DNA of 29,772 nucleotides from Deltaproteobacteria bacterium UBA7527 (GCA_002478225.1 DLMV01000065.1:49652-79423), one strand, 5' to 3'; positions 1-6,934 are shown, numbered from the stretch's first letter. Numbers and translations are program-made. The notes: generated by a model not told the origin, from the letters alone.

Positions 1-124
1 AATATCGAAATCCTAAACAAATTCAAATGTTCCAAATTTAAAACTTGTTTTTAGGCCTTTGTTTCAGACATTTGATATTTGGATTTTGATATTGTTTAGA
101 GATTGGCGCTTAGATATTCGTGCT
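1..124. repeat. Palindromic intergenic repeat, copy A (cut by window edge)
   Basis: This AT-rich stretch matches a second copy at 7836-7975. Both contain a left arm with TCCTAAACAAAT, a centre with CCTTTGTTT, and a right arm with ACATTTGATATTTGGATTT, ATTGTTTAG and CTTAGATATTCGTGCT. The two arms are imperfect inverted repeats of each other. It lies just past the stop codon of the cupin gene. The outer left end is missing because the window starts inside it. No ORF in it is credible, so it looks like a non-autonomous dispersed element. Confidence 0.7.
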
Positions 125-138
125 TGCTCTACTATGAG

Positions 139-489
139 CTATTCGTATTCCTTCGGCACGGCGCAGATGATGACGAACGGCCGGTCGGGCAGCATATTTT
201 TATACTGATGTTTTTCGTTGGGGAGGACAAGAACGAAGCTGCCTTTCTGAACAGGTCTTTCTTCCCCGGTTTCTGTCACCAGGGCGCCCTGGCCGTCGAT
301 CACGTAATTGATATGCTCAAATGGATGCGTGTGGTACGGCGTGTGACCGCCTGGCTCAATAGTGAAGACGCGGACCGAAAATGACGGTGTGCCGTCGGCC
401 TTTGCGATAGGGATCTGTTTGAAGGCATCCTTTGCACCTTCCATATCCATTCTTACCTTTTCAATCTTGTCGAGGCTTGTTATCTTCAT
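139..489 (-). CDS. Small single-domain cupin protein
   Basis: A 116-residue protein that is essentially one cupin beta-barrel. Cupin motif 1 is visible around residues 47-65 as G-G-H-T-P-Y-H-T-H-P-F-E-H, giving the usual His, His and Glu/His metal ligands. Motif 2 follows near residues 84-97 with GSFVLVLPNEKH, supplying the last His. It is cytoplasmic, with no signal peptide or membrane segment. The start is supported by a GGAGG seven bases upstream of the ATG and by a promoter-like pair further upstream. It is divergent from hisF, with no metabolic neighbour that reveals its substrate. Small cupins include dioxygenases, isomerases and sugar- or ligand-binding proteins, so the exact function is unknown. 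The family call is firm. Confidence 0.88.
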   Translation of the reverse strand: MKITSLDKIEKVRMDMEGAKDAFKQIPIAKADGTPSFSVRVFTIEPGGHTPYHTHPFEHINYVIDGQGALVTETGEERPVQKGSFVLVLPNEKHQYKNMLPDRPFVIICAVPKEYE

Positions 490-514
490 ACGGTTACCTC
501 CAAAACGGGATGAA

Positions 515-542
515 TCTATATATTAACAGAGTAATTCGTCAA
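515..542 (-). promoter_or_regulatory. Candidate sigma-70 promoter for the cupin gene
   Basis: On the minus strand TTGACG (537-542) and TATAGA (515-520) are separated by 16 bases, placing the transcript start near 508, about 19 bases before the ATG at 489. This was found by consensus matching only. Confidence 0.45.
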
Positions 543-579
543 AAGACCACTCATTTTTAGCGAGCTGGCCACGCTTTCC

Positions 580-607
580 TTGACTTATTCCATGATGCGG
601 ATAATAC
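580..607 (+). promoter_or_regulatory. Candidate sigma-70 promoter for the hisF homologue
   Basis: TTGACT (580-585) and TAATAC (602-607) are separated by 16 bases. The predicted transcript start is near 614, leaving a leader of about 37 bases that contains the AAAGGAG ribosome binding site ahead of the ATG at 651. Confidence 0.5.
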
Positions 608-650
608 TTATGCAGGTTCTTTACTATTCCCGGGGAGAAAGGAGTTTCAG

Positions 651-1415
651 ATGGACATTATAAAGATCATGCCGTGCCTTGATATGAAGAACGGCCGTGT
701 TGTAAAAGGAGTCCACTTCGTTGATATACGCGATGCAGGCGATCCCGTTGAGAACGCTGCTTTTTATGAGAAAGAAGGAGCCGATGAGCTTGCCATGCTC
801 GATATTGCAGCCACCGTAGAGAACAGGAAGACCCGCCTTGAATGGGTCAAACAGGTTTCTTCCGTGATCACGATCCCGCTTACCGTCGGCGGCGGGATCA
901 ACAGTCTTGAAGATATTGAGATGGTGCTGGGGGCAGGCGCCACGAAGGTCTCCATGAACAGCGCTGCCGTGAAGAGCCCGGAGCTTGTCCGTGAAGGGGC
1001 GAAGAAGTTCGGCTCAGAGAAGATCACCGTCGCCATCGATGCGCGGCGAAACAAAGAGATGCCCTCGGGATTCGAGCTCGTGATCGCCGGCGGCACTACG
1101 CCGATAGGAAAGGATGCCATCGAATGGGCGAAGAGGTGCCAGGATCTCGGCGCAGGCGTTGTACTCCCGACGAGCATGGACGGTGATGGGACGCTTGCCG
1201 GTTATGACCTGGAATTTACAAAGGCCGTTGCCGATGTCGTGACGGTCCCTGTCGTGGCATCAGGCGGGGCCGGCACCCTTGAGCATTTCTATGAAGGCGT
1301 GGTAAAAGGCGGCGCCAGCATGTTGCTCGCAGCATCGGTCTTTCACTTCAGGACGTTCACCATCCGGCAGGTAAAGGAATACCTGAAAGGAAAGGGGATA
1401 AAGGTTGTCCTGTAA
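651..1415 (+). CDS. hisF: HisF-type imidazole glycerol phosphate synthase cyclase subunit, divergent
   Basis: A 254-residue (beta/alpha)8 barrel of the HisA/HisF family. HisF normally condenses PRFAR with ammonia delivered by HisH to give imidazole glycerol phosphate and AICAR. The catalytic aspartates are present (Asp11 in PCLDM, Asp130 in AIDARR, and Asp179 in DGDGT, equivalent to Asp176 of the Thermotoga enzyme). The phosphate-binding VGGGI, SGGAG and ASVFHF motifs are also present. Length is normal, and AAAGGAG precedes the start. Oddities: no other his gene is nearby, and the ammonia-gate residues differ (Lys5 for Arg5, Val170 for Glu167), while Glu46 and Lys99 are kept. The highly conserved LLTSxDRDGT is VLPTSMDGDGT. 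It may be the histidine enzyme or a paralogue with another amidotransferase partner, as HisF2 is in pseudomonad surface-sugar loci. Confidence 0.82.
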   Translation: MDIIKIMPCLDMKNGRVVKGVHFVDIRDAGDPVENAAFYEKEGADELAMLDIAATVENRKTRLEWVKQVSSVITIPLTVGGGINSLEDIEMVLGAGATKVSMNSAAVKSPELVREGAKKFGSEKITVAIDARRNKEMPSGFELVIAGGTTPIGKDAIEWAKRCQDLGAGVVLPTSMDGDGTLAGYDLEFTKAVADVVTVPVVASGGAGTLEHFYEGVVKGGASMLLAASVFHFRTFTIRQVKEYLKGKGIKVVL

Positions 1416-1463
1416 AAAATAAGAAAACAGTGAATCGCCAAATAGTAATCAATATTCAACAGC

Positions 1464-1716
1464 CTGTTGCCCAAAGCACTTTTTTTATTGTAAGCCGGAA
1501 ATACTTTTTGCGAGTCGCGACTTCAAGCATAATCTGGGTTCCCTGCCGATGAAGTGAAGCGGGCCTGCGGCCAGGCCGCGATAAGGCCGATGCCCGCTGT
1601 CCGAAGACCAGGTCGAGTTCGGGCATCGAGCGGAACTGAATCGCTGCAAGGGTAAATTATGCGCAGGGAGCAGGGAGCAAAACAGTTTTCCGGCGTTAAA
1701 TCTTTTTGGGCAACAG
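1464..1716. mobile_element. MITE-like element with 12-bp perfect terminal inverted repeats
   Basis: CTGTTGCCCAAA at 1464-1475 is exactly mirrored by TTTGGGCAACAG at 1705-1716. Inside these ends the symmetry continues with GCCGGAAA (1494-1501) against TTTCCGGC (1687-1694), and more loosely with GCATAAT on the left against ATTATGC on the right. The 253-bp unit is therefore an imperfect long palindrome. It occupies most of the 363-bp gap between hisF and rlmI. I see no credible gene in it and no clear target-site duplication. A transposase elsewhere in the genome would be needed if it is mobile. Confidence 0.6.
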
Positions 1717-1778
1717 ACCGTCAATAACCAAACAAAGGCTTGTCTGGATTGTTTCCCGTCCGGGTATTCGGTCATTGG

Positions 1779-2954
1779 TTATTCAGTACAAACTATAAAG
1801 CACTTCAGGTATGACCCTTCGGTGAAGGGGACAAGCTGGGGATGGTCGATGCCGTGGGTATAGGTCTCGAGAAAATGGAGAGACCTCCCTGCCCTGCCTC
1901 CTGCCTCGGAGAGGAGATAACGGAGATCATCGAGCGTAAGATGCGCAGAGCAGGAGCAGGTAACGAGGATCCCATCTTTGGACAATGCCCTGATCGCCAA
2001 CTCGTTGATCGCTCTATAACCGATGATGCCTTCCTTCTTCTTCCTGCGGTCCTTGATGAATGCGGGGGGATCAAGGATGACAACGTCGAACTGTTCTTCA
2101 ATATTTCGAAGGTATGACTTCACGTCGTCGCACACGAACTCGCAGCGCTCGGGATCAAGACCGTTGAGCGTTACATTCTCTTTTGCCAGCTCGAGAGCGC
2201 TCTCAGAGGTATCCACGCTTGTCACGTGATTTGCGCCTGCCGCGAGGGTATAGACGGTAAATCCTCCGGTATAGGAAAAACAGTTAAGGACCTTTTTCTC
2301 CTTTGCGTATTTCATAGATGCCAGGCGCTTGTCGCGCTGATCGAGAAAGAAGCCTGTCTTCTGCCCGTGCTTGACATCGACAAGAAACTGAAACCCATTC
2401 TCGCGTATGGTAATTCTGTCAGGTACGGAACCGTAGAGGACGCCCTGTACACTGCCAAGGTTCTCCTGTTTCCTCACCGGCATATCGGACCGTTCATATA
2501 TCCCTTTTGGTCTTAGTGTTGTTTCAAGGGCATCGATGATCTCGGTTTTCCATGATTCAATCCCACGGGTATGAAACTGCACCACTAAGTAATCGGCATA
2601 TTTGTCAACGATGAGTCCCGGCAGAAGATCGTTCTCGCCGTTGATCAGACGATAGGCATTGGTCGAAGGGTTCTCGACGTATTGCCTTCTTATATGCCAG
2701 GCCCGCTCTATCCTCCGTGTGAAGAAGGGCCCATTGACCGTCTCATCCTTTTCATAGCTCCAGATACGGACTGCAATTTGAGAATATGAGCTGAAGTAGC
2801 CTGATGCAAGGAATTCGCCCGTCTCGCTGACAAGCTTCACCGGCTTACCCGGCGGAATACCATCGGGGATATTTGCCAGCGCCTGTGAGAATATCCAGGG
2901 GTGCCTCCCCAACACAGGGCCGATGCGGTTCTTTTTGATGGTCAATGTGATCAT
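1779..2954 (-). CDS. rlmI: Class I SAM-dependent rRNA methyltransferase, RlmI/YccW family
   Basis: A 391-residue protein with the three-part RlmI layout: an N-terminal PUA-like RNA-binding domain (about residues 1-75), a central linker domain, and a C-terminal Rossmann methyltransferase fold. Visible motifs are the SAM-binding NCFSYTGGFTVYTLAAGA followed by the acidic VTSVDTS, the catalytic-region VILDPPAF, and a CSCS segment near the C terminus. In E. coli RlmI makes m5C1962 in 23S rRNA. Related proteins of this COG have other RNA targets, so the exact nucleotide is inferred. The enzyme is cytoplasmic. The stop codon lies about 60 bases from the MITE-like element. The gene is divergent from the molybdopterin-family gene, and its start lies within about 40 bases of that gene's promoter. 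Confidence 0.88.
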   Translation of the reverse strand: MITLTIKKNRIGPVLGRHPWIFSQALANIPDGIPPGKPVKLVSETGEFLASGYFSSYSQIAVRIWSYEKDETVNGPFFTRRIERAWHIRRQYVENPSTNAYRLINGENDLLPGLIVDKYADYLVVQFHTRGIESWKTEIIDALETTLRPKGIYERSDMPVRKQENLGSVQGVLYGSVPDRITIRENGFQFLVDVKHGQKTGFFLDQRDKRLASMKYAKEKKVLNCFSYTGGFTVYTLAAGANHVTSVDTSESALELAKENVTLNGLDPERCEFVCDDVKSYLRNIEEQFDVVILDPPAFIKDRRKKKEGIIGYRAINELAIRALSKDGILVTCSCSAHLTLDDLRYLLSEAGGRAGRSLHFLETYTHGIDHPQLVPFTEGSYLKCFIVCTE

Positions 2955-2988
2955 GATGCACGGTCAGTATATAATAAATTGTCTCTGG

Positions 2989-3017
2989 TTGCCAATAACG
3001 CCATAACCTGCTATAGT
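2989..3017 (+). promoter_or_regulatory. Sigma-70 promoter for the molybdopterin-family gene
   Basis: TTGCCA (2989-2994) and TATAGT (3012-3017) have the ideal 17-base spacing. The predicted transcript start is near 3024. This rules against the TTG codon at 3017 as the translation start and favours the ATG at 3050, which has GAGG at 3041-3044. Confidence 0.6.
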
Positions 3018-3049
3018 TGAAACGTGGACGCAACGAAACAGAGGAAATG

Positions 3050-3655
3050 ATGAGCAGGCTTAGGGTGTTGAGGACCCCGGTCTTTTGGGTTGAGGGGCAT
3101 CCGGGGGAATTAGACAGGAATGCATGGCAGATTGAAATTGCCGGTCTTTGTGAAAACCCTAAACATTTTACCTGGCAGGAGCTTGTCGCAATGCCGAAGA
3201 CGATCGCCGATGCGAGGCTTACAAGCGTCACGCGGTTTTCCGTCAGAGGGAAATGGGGCGGCGTAAAGGTTGCAGATATCCTCAAGACTGTCGGGGCTGC
3301 AAGTTCAGTACGATATATAAGGTTCTGGTCATACAGAAAGATATATGATACGTCGGTCCCATTAGATGTAGCCGTCAAGGATAGGATGCTGCTCGCCTAT
3401 GAGTTTGACGGCGACCTCCTGGAGGAGGACTACGGCGGTCCCGTGAGGGTGTTCTGCCCCTATCTCTGGGGATACAAATCGGCAAAAAGCGTTGTAAAGA
3501 TTGAACTGATGGACCGCTATGTCTCAGGGTACTGGGAACAGCGCGGCTATACCGATGATGCTAAGATCGAGGCGGGGGTAGTACGCGACATGAATGAAAA
3601 CGGAAGGGTCAGGCCTATCCCCGACGGCGAGGTTATCAGGTTCCTCGACGAATGA
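3050..3655 (+). CDS. Sulfite-oxidase-fold (Oxidored_molyb) protein lacking the Mo-ligand cysteine
   Basis: A 201-residue protein matching the molybdopterin-binding domain of the sulfite oxidase/MsrP (YedY) family, visible in WQIEIAGLCENP, FTWQELVAMP, VTRFSVRGKWGGV and a C-terminal GGPVRVFCPYLWGYKSAK. Members normally read xxHCVTRWS, where the Cys binds molybdenum directly. Here the segment is LTSVTRFS, with Ser59 (AGC, 3224-3226) at the Cys position. No Tat or Sec signal precedes the domain, so the protein appears cytoplasmic, unlike MsrP. I chose the ATG at 3050 because the promoter -10 box overlaps the further-upstream TTG. An in-frame ATG at 3047 is equally possible. No partner heme subunit is adjacent; thioredoxin follows 189 bases later. 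It may be an active variant, a non-catalytic pterin-binding protein or a decaying gene. Confidence 0.8.
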   Translation: MSRLRVLRTPVFWVEGHPGELDRNAWQIEIAGLCENPKHFTWQELVAMPKTIADARLTSVTRFSVRGKWGGVKVADILKTVGAASSVRYIRFWSYRKIYDTSVPLDVAVKDRMLLAYEFDGDLLEEDYGGPVRVFCPYLWGYKSAKSVVKIELMDRYVSGYWEQRGYTDDAKIEAGVVRDMNENGRVRPIPDGEVIRFLDE

Positions 3656-3716
3656 TACGCAATTGACAAAATGATTGTCAGGACTTACTTAATAAACATG
3701 AACATGGAGATCAGTT

Positions 3717-3794
3717 ATGCCGATCTATGTATTTATCACCTTTTTCCTGAAAGTAGAATACCGGGAACAGCGGAGCTGTTCCTCAGAACAATGA
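3717..3794 (+). CDS. Possible 25-codon small ORF in the thioredoxin leader
   Basis: ATG at 3717 follows GGAG by seven bases and opens a 25-codon frame beginning MPIYVFITFFLK, which is hydrophobic at its N terminus, and ending at TGA 3792-3794. It sits in the 189-bp gap before trxA. There is no recognisable domain and it could be chance. It is noted because its start has a proper ribosome binding site and its 3' half coincides with an 8-bp hairpin. Confidence 0.2.
   Translation: MPIYVFITFFLKVEYREQRSCSSEQ
3764..3782 (+). promoter_or_regulatory. Hairpin in the trxA leader
   Basis: GGAACAGC (3764-3771), a 3-base loop and GCTGTTCC (3775-3782) form a perfect 8-bp stem. No U-run follows, so it is not a standard terminator. 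It could stabilise the mRNA or pause transcription ahead of trxA. A further set of AAGCT/AGCTT repeats lies at about 3791-3827. Confidence 0.4.
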
Positions 3795-3844
3795 AGCTGT
3801 AAGCGCCAAGCTGCCAGCTGATAGCTTACTTAAAGGAGGATATC

Positions 3845-4171
3845 ATGAGTAAGGCGTCACCCGTTACAGATAATGCGTTTCAAAAAGAGGTATTGGATTC
3901 TGACATTCCGGTGCTCGTTGATTTCTGGGCAACCTGGTGCGGGCCATGTCAGGTTATGGGGCCGGTGCTTGATGCGATCGCCGATGAGTATGCGGGACGG
4001 GTCAAGGTCTTGAAACTGAACGTTGATGAAAATCAGGAAACGCCCCCAAAGTACGGCATACGAGGAATACCAACGTTGATCCTTTTTAATAAGGGTCAGA
4101 TTGTCGATAAAATTGTAGGGGCGCAGCCGAAAGGCAACGTGGACAGCCTCCTGAAAAAGGTTGTTGCCTGA
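3845..4171 (+). CDS. trxA: Thioredoxin
   Basis: A 108-residue cytoplasmic thioredoxin of standard length. The redox motif WCGPC is present in the context VDFWATWCGPCQ. The buried Asp/Lys region (VKVLKLNVDENQ) and the cis-proline loop (RGIPTLILF) are intact, followed by the usual C-terminal helix. It reduces protein disulfides using electrons from thioredoxin reductase, which is not in this window. The start is set by a strong AAAGGAGG just upstream. The upstream neighbour is the sulfite-oxidase-fold gene, but the 189-bp structured gap argues for separate transcription. It ends convergently with the BamD-LptA fusion gene, 40 bp away. The assignment is firm. Confidence 0.96.
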   Translation: MSKASPVTDNAFQKEVLDSDIPVLVDFWATWCGPCQVMGPVLDAIADEYAGRVKVLKLNVDENQETPPKYGIRGIPTLILFNKGQIVDKIVGAQPKGNVDSLLKKVVA

Positions 4172-4211
4172 TAAGGAGGCAGCATAGTTCATACTTGTTT
4201 GGTTTTTTCTG

Positions 4212-5477
4212 TTATTTACGCGGCTGCACGGTGATGCGGGCCTTTTTGTCCTTTTCACCTTCTACGACAACCCTGTCTTCATTGACAAAGTATGTAACAA
4301 GTTCGCCGGTCAGTCTGTCCTGACCTGAAACAACGACAACGTTTTTCTTAAGGGTTATCTCTCTTTTGCTATTGTCGAAAATAGCCTCTTCGCTTGTTGC
4401 GGTCCGTTCCTGTTTGACGATCTTGACGTTGCCTTTTGCGTAGGCTTTTTCTATCTCGTTAGTGTCCTCGCTCATGTACGCCTCTATGACATCGGCGAAT
4501 ATAAAGAGGTCTTCCTGCTTCGCGATGACGCTGCCCTTGAAGATAACATACTTCTCTTTGTCAAAGCCTTCCATTGAATCTGAGACGATGTCGATAGGTT
4601 TTTTCTCGTCAAAGAACGATAACCCCTTGTCTTTTTCATCTTTTGGTGTTTCTGCTTTCGCGACCTGCAAAGGCGTCAGCTCGATGTCCCTCTTTTTTCT
4701 ATCTTCGAATGAAACGACCGGGGTTTCGGCCTTCACGAGTTTTAGCTGCCTTTTTTCCCGGATGACTGCTCTGGCATAGATGCTCTTCGGGTATTCGTTC
4801 TTTAATCGCTCTAAGTAATGGTCGCTTTTCTCCTGGTATCCGAGCTCCCTGTTGGCCTGGCTCAGGTAGTAAAGTGCTTTATCAATACCAGCAGCGTTGG
4901 GATATTTTTTCAAAAGATATTCAAGCCTTATAATGGACGCGTTGTACTGATCCGTCCTGTAATAAAATTCTCCTACATATAATTCACGGTCGGCAAGTTT
5001 CTGTATCATCTTTGCAAGCCTCGGTTCGCTCTCTTTTGTGTAAGTGCTTGCAGGGTAGCGGTTTTTGAGGAACGTAAGCCTTTCGATTGACCTCAGTATG
5101 TAGGTTTGGTCCCTGTCTATTGAAAGGGATAGCTTATCGTAACATTCTCCCAGGCGCGCGAGCACGTAAGAGATGTTCTCGTCCTCAGGGTGGGATTTGA
5201 AAAAGTCTTCATACACGCCGGAGGCCTGGAGGTATTCCTTTTGAGCAAAATAGGTGTCGCCCAGCTTTACCGTAGCGATGAGGGCCATGGGGTCGAAAGG
5301 ATAGTTCTCGCGGATAGCTGAAAATTTTTCGATCGCCTTGTCATACTTCTTGTTGTTCAATAGGTTGACGCCTTCCACGTAGAGATCGCCTGGTTTGCCG
5401 GCCTGTTTCGGTGTTTTGGTGGCGCACGAACAAAGGAGGAGGATAACGCAGAGAGAAACGATCAATCTTGTTGGCAT
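4212..5477 (-). CDS. BamD-like outer membrane lipoprotein fused to an LptA/OstA-like domain
   Basis: A 421-residue protein with two recognisable halves. Residues 1-18 are a lipoprotein signal with the lipobox ending LLCSC (Cys18). Residues about 29-245 carry TPR-like helices typical of BamD/YfiO, including GVNLLNNKKYDKAIEKF, YFAQKEYLQASGVYEDFF and FYYRTDQYNASIIRLEYLLKKYP. Residues 294-421 read as an LptA/OstA-N beta-jellyroll: repeated I-x-SDSM, FKGSVIAKQ, YAKGNVKIV, LTGELVTYF. BamD belongs to the outer-membrane protein insertase. LptA is the periplasmic lipopolysaccharide bridge. The two normally sit on separate proteins, so the fusion would tether an LptA-like strand module to the outer membrane near BAM. 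It is divergent from rsmG, with 45 bp between the starts. The domain calls are solid; the joint function is inferred. Confidence 0.85.
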   Translation of the reverse strand: MPTRLIVSLCVILLLCSCATKTPKQAGKPGDLYVEGVNLLNNKKYDKAIEKFSAIRENYPFDPMALIATVKLGDTYFAQKEYLQASGVYEDFFKSHPEDENISYVLARLGECYDKLSLSIDRDQTYILRSIERLTFLKNRYPASTYTKESEPRLAKMIQKLADRELYVGEFYYRTDQYNASIIRLEYLLKKYPNAAGIDKALYYLSQANRELGYQEKSDHYLERLKNEYPKSIYARAVIREKRQLKLVKAETPVVSFEDRKKRDIELTPLQVAKAETPKDEKDKGLSFFDEKKPIDIVSDSMEGFDKEKYVIFKGSVIAKQEDLFIFADVIEAYMSEDTNEIEKAYAKGNVKIVKQERTATSEEAIFDNSKREITLKKNVVVVSGQDRLTGELVTYFVNEDRVVVEGEKDKKARITVQPRK

Positions 5478-5482
5478 GCTTT

Positions 5483-5491
5483 AGTATAACA
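5483..5491 (-). promoter_or_regulatory. Possible extended -10 promoter for the BamD-LptA gene
   Basis: On the minus strand TGTTATACT forms a TGn-extended -10 box, with no good -35. The predicted transcript start falls essentially at the ATG (5477), implying a leaderless or nearly leaderless mRNA if the promoter is real. No other Met is available in the signal peptide. Confidence 0.35.
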
Positions 5492-5522
5492 GAAGGAAAA
5501 AAATTATGCTATTCTTTCTGTT

Positions 5523-6140
5523 GTGGAATTGGGGCAGCTGATAGGCGAAGGTTTACAATATTTTCAAGTTCAATATAGTGAACAAACCATTTCCAATATC
5601 GTCTATTACGTGGAAGAGCTTGAGAAATGGAACAGACATATCAACCTTGTAGGGTTGAAAAGCGCTGAAGCGATCGTAAGGGCTTTATTGTATGACGCGT
5701 TCTTTGTGGAAAGGTTCGTAAGGGGAAGCCGCACCGTCCTTGACCTTGGTTCCGGTGCAGGGATACTGGCAATCCCTATAAAGATCCTGAATAGGGATAT
5801 AAGCGTTATTTCAGTGGACAAGAACATGAAAAAGATCCAGTTCCAGAGGCACATCGCAAGAGGCCTTCACCTGAACAACTTCACCATGCTCCAGGGGAAG
5901 ATAGAGGCATTAGAACCTATCGAGGCGGACACCCTTCTCGCCAAGGCCTTTGGAAGCATGGAAGCGATCTTTGAAAAGGGCGGCAGGCATGTACGCCATG
6001 GGGGGCAGGCCCTGATAATGAAGACCGACAAAGACAAGCCCATAGACGTTGCAGGTTTTGTGCTTGAGGATACAATGCCTTACAGATTACCACGAAGCGA
6101 AAAGGCTTTCAGGATTTTTATATATAAAAAGATTTCATAG
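5523..6140 (+). CDS. rsmG: 16S rRNA (guanine-527-N7) methyltransferase RsmG (GidB)
   Basis: A 205-residue RsmG homologue of typical length. The N-terminal RsmG signature VEELEKWNRHINLVGLKS is followed by the SAM-binding VLDLGSGAGILAIPIKI and the acidic strand VISVDKNMKKIQF. The later EADTLLAKAFGSMEAIF matches the family's conserved AVRA/SRAF segment. It methylates N7 of G527 in the 16S rRNA decoding region, and loss gives low-level streptomycin resistance in other bacteria. The start is GTG with no obvious Shine-Dalgarno sequence. The usual upstream partner mnmG is absent, replaced by the divergent BamD-LptA gene. parA follows 35 bp downstream, in the conserved rsmG-parA-parB order. Confidence 0.94.
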   Translation: MELGQLIGEGLQYFQVQYSEQTISNIVYYVEELEKWNRHINLVGLKSAEAIVRALLYDAFFVERFVRGSRTVLDLGSGAGILAIPIKILNRDISVISVDKNMKKIQFQRHIARGLHLNNFTMLQGKIEALEPIEADTLLAKAFGSMEAIFEKGGRHVRHGGQALIMKTDKDKPIDVAGFVLEDTMPYRLPRSEKAFRIFIYKKIS

Positions 6141-6175
6141 CAATTCTGTTTTATGGTATTGTAAAAGGGAATGTC

Positions 6176-6934
6176 ATGGTAATTTCCATTGCAAATCAAA
6201 AAGGGGGTGTTGGCAAGACCACGACAGCCGTTAATCTATCGGCATCGATTGCCGTTGCGGAAAAGAAGACCCTCGTTATTGACATGGATTCCCAGTGTAA
6301 TACCTCATCAGGGTTTGGCATATCTTACAACAACCTGTACGATCACATATATCATGTCCTTATCGGCGAAAAGGACATCGGCGAGGTCATTAGAAAGACA
6401 GAGATACCGTTCCTCGATATAGTCCCTTCGCATCCTGATCTCATAGGCGCGGAGATAGAGCTGCTCGACACAGAGGAACGCGAGTTTGCATTAAAGAAGG
6501 CCCTCGCAGGCGTGAAAGACCTCTATCAGTACATATTTATTGATTGCCCGCCCTCGCTTGGCCTGTTGACCATTAACTCTCTTGCGGCATCTGATTATGT
6601 CATCATCCCCCTGCAATGTGAGTATTTTGCCCTTGAAGGACTTGCCCTGCTTTTAAGGACCATATCGATCATTAAAAGGAAATTGAACCCGGACCTTGAG
6701 GTGCTCGGGATCCTCCTGACCATGTTCGACAGAAGAAACAATCTCTCTTTCAGGGTGTGGGAAGAGGTGAACAAGTGTTTCAGTGACACGGCTTTTAAAA
6801 CAGTGATACCGAGGAACGTGAAGCTTAGCGAATCGCCGAGCCACGGCAAGCCAGCAATACTATATGATATAAGCTCGCGCGGCGCAGAGAGTTACCTGCG
6901 GCTCGCTTCAGAGATCCTGGCAAAGAGGAATTAA
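6176..6934 (+). CDS. parA: Chromosome partitioning ATPase ParA (Soj)
   Basis: A 252-residue ParA/Soj ATPase with the deviant Walker A motif KGGVGKTTT at about residues 9-17, Walker A' DMDSQCNTSSGF, and Walker B YIFIDCPPSLG. It lacks the N-terminal HTH extension of plasmid P1-type ParA, so it is the chromosomal type. It binds DNA non-specifically as an ATP dimer and works with ParB-parS to segregate origins. It overlaps parB by one base (TAATG), indicating translational coupling. rsmG is immediately upstream. No full parS site was seen in this window. Confidence 0.96.
   Translation: MVISIANQKGGVGKTTTAVNLSASIAVAEKKTLVIDMDSQCNTSSGFGISYNNLYDHIYHVLIGEKDIGEVIRKTEIPFLDIVPSHPDLIGAEIELLDTEEREFALKKALAGVKDLYQYIFIDCPPSLGLLTINSLAASDYVIIPLQCEYFALEGLALLLRTISIIKRKLNPDLEVLGILLTMFDRRNNLSFRVWEEVNKCFSDTAFKTVIPRNVKLSESPSHGKPAILYDISSRGAESYLRLASEILAKRN

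Noticed and set aside
103..384. 93-codon plus-strand ORF at the window start
   Set aside because: It is antisense to the cupin gene, whose motifs and ribosome binding site are clear, and it begins inside a repeat.
1485..1775. 96-codon minus-strand ORF between hisF and rlmI
   Set aside because: It runs across the inverted-repeat element, is rich in Arg, Ser, Leu and Cys with no domain pattern, and has no ribosome binding site; it is most likely a chance frame in a repeat.
2215..2235. TCACGTGA core resembling a parS site
   Set aside because: Only the central 8 bp match TGTTTCACGTGAAACA. The flanks differ, and it lies inside rlmI coding sequence.
3663..3691. TTGACA followed by TACTTA as a trxA promoter
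   Set aside because: The -35 is perfect, but the -10 at 17-base spacing matches only two of six bases, and TTGACA is part of a small dyad.
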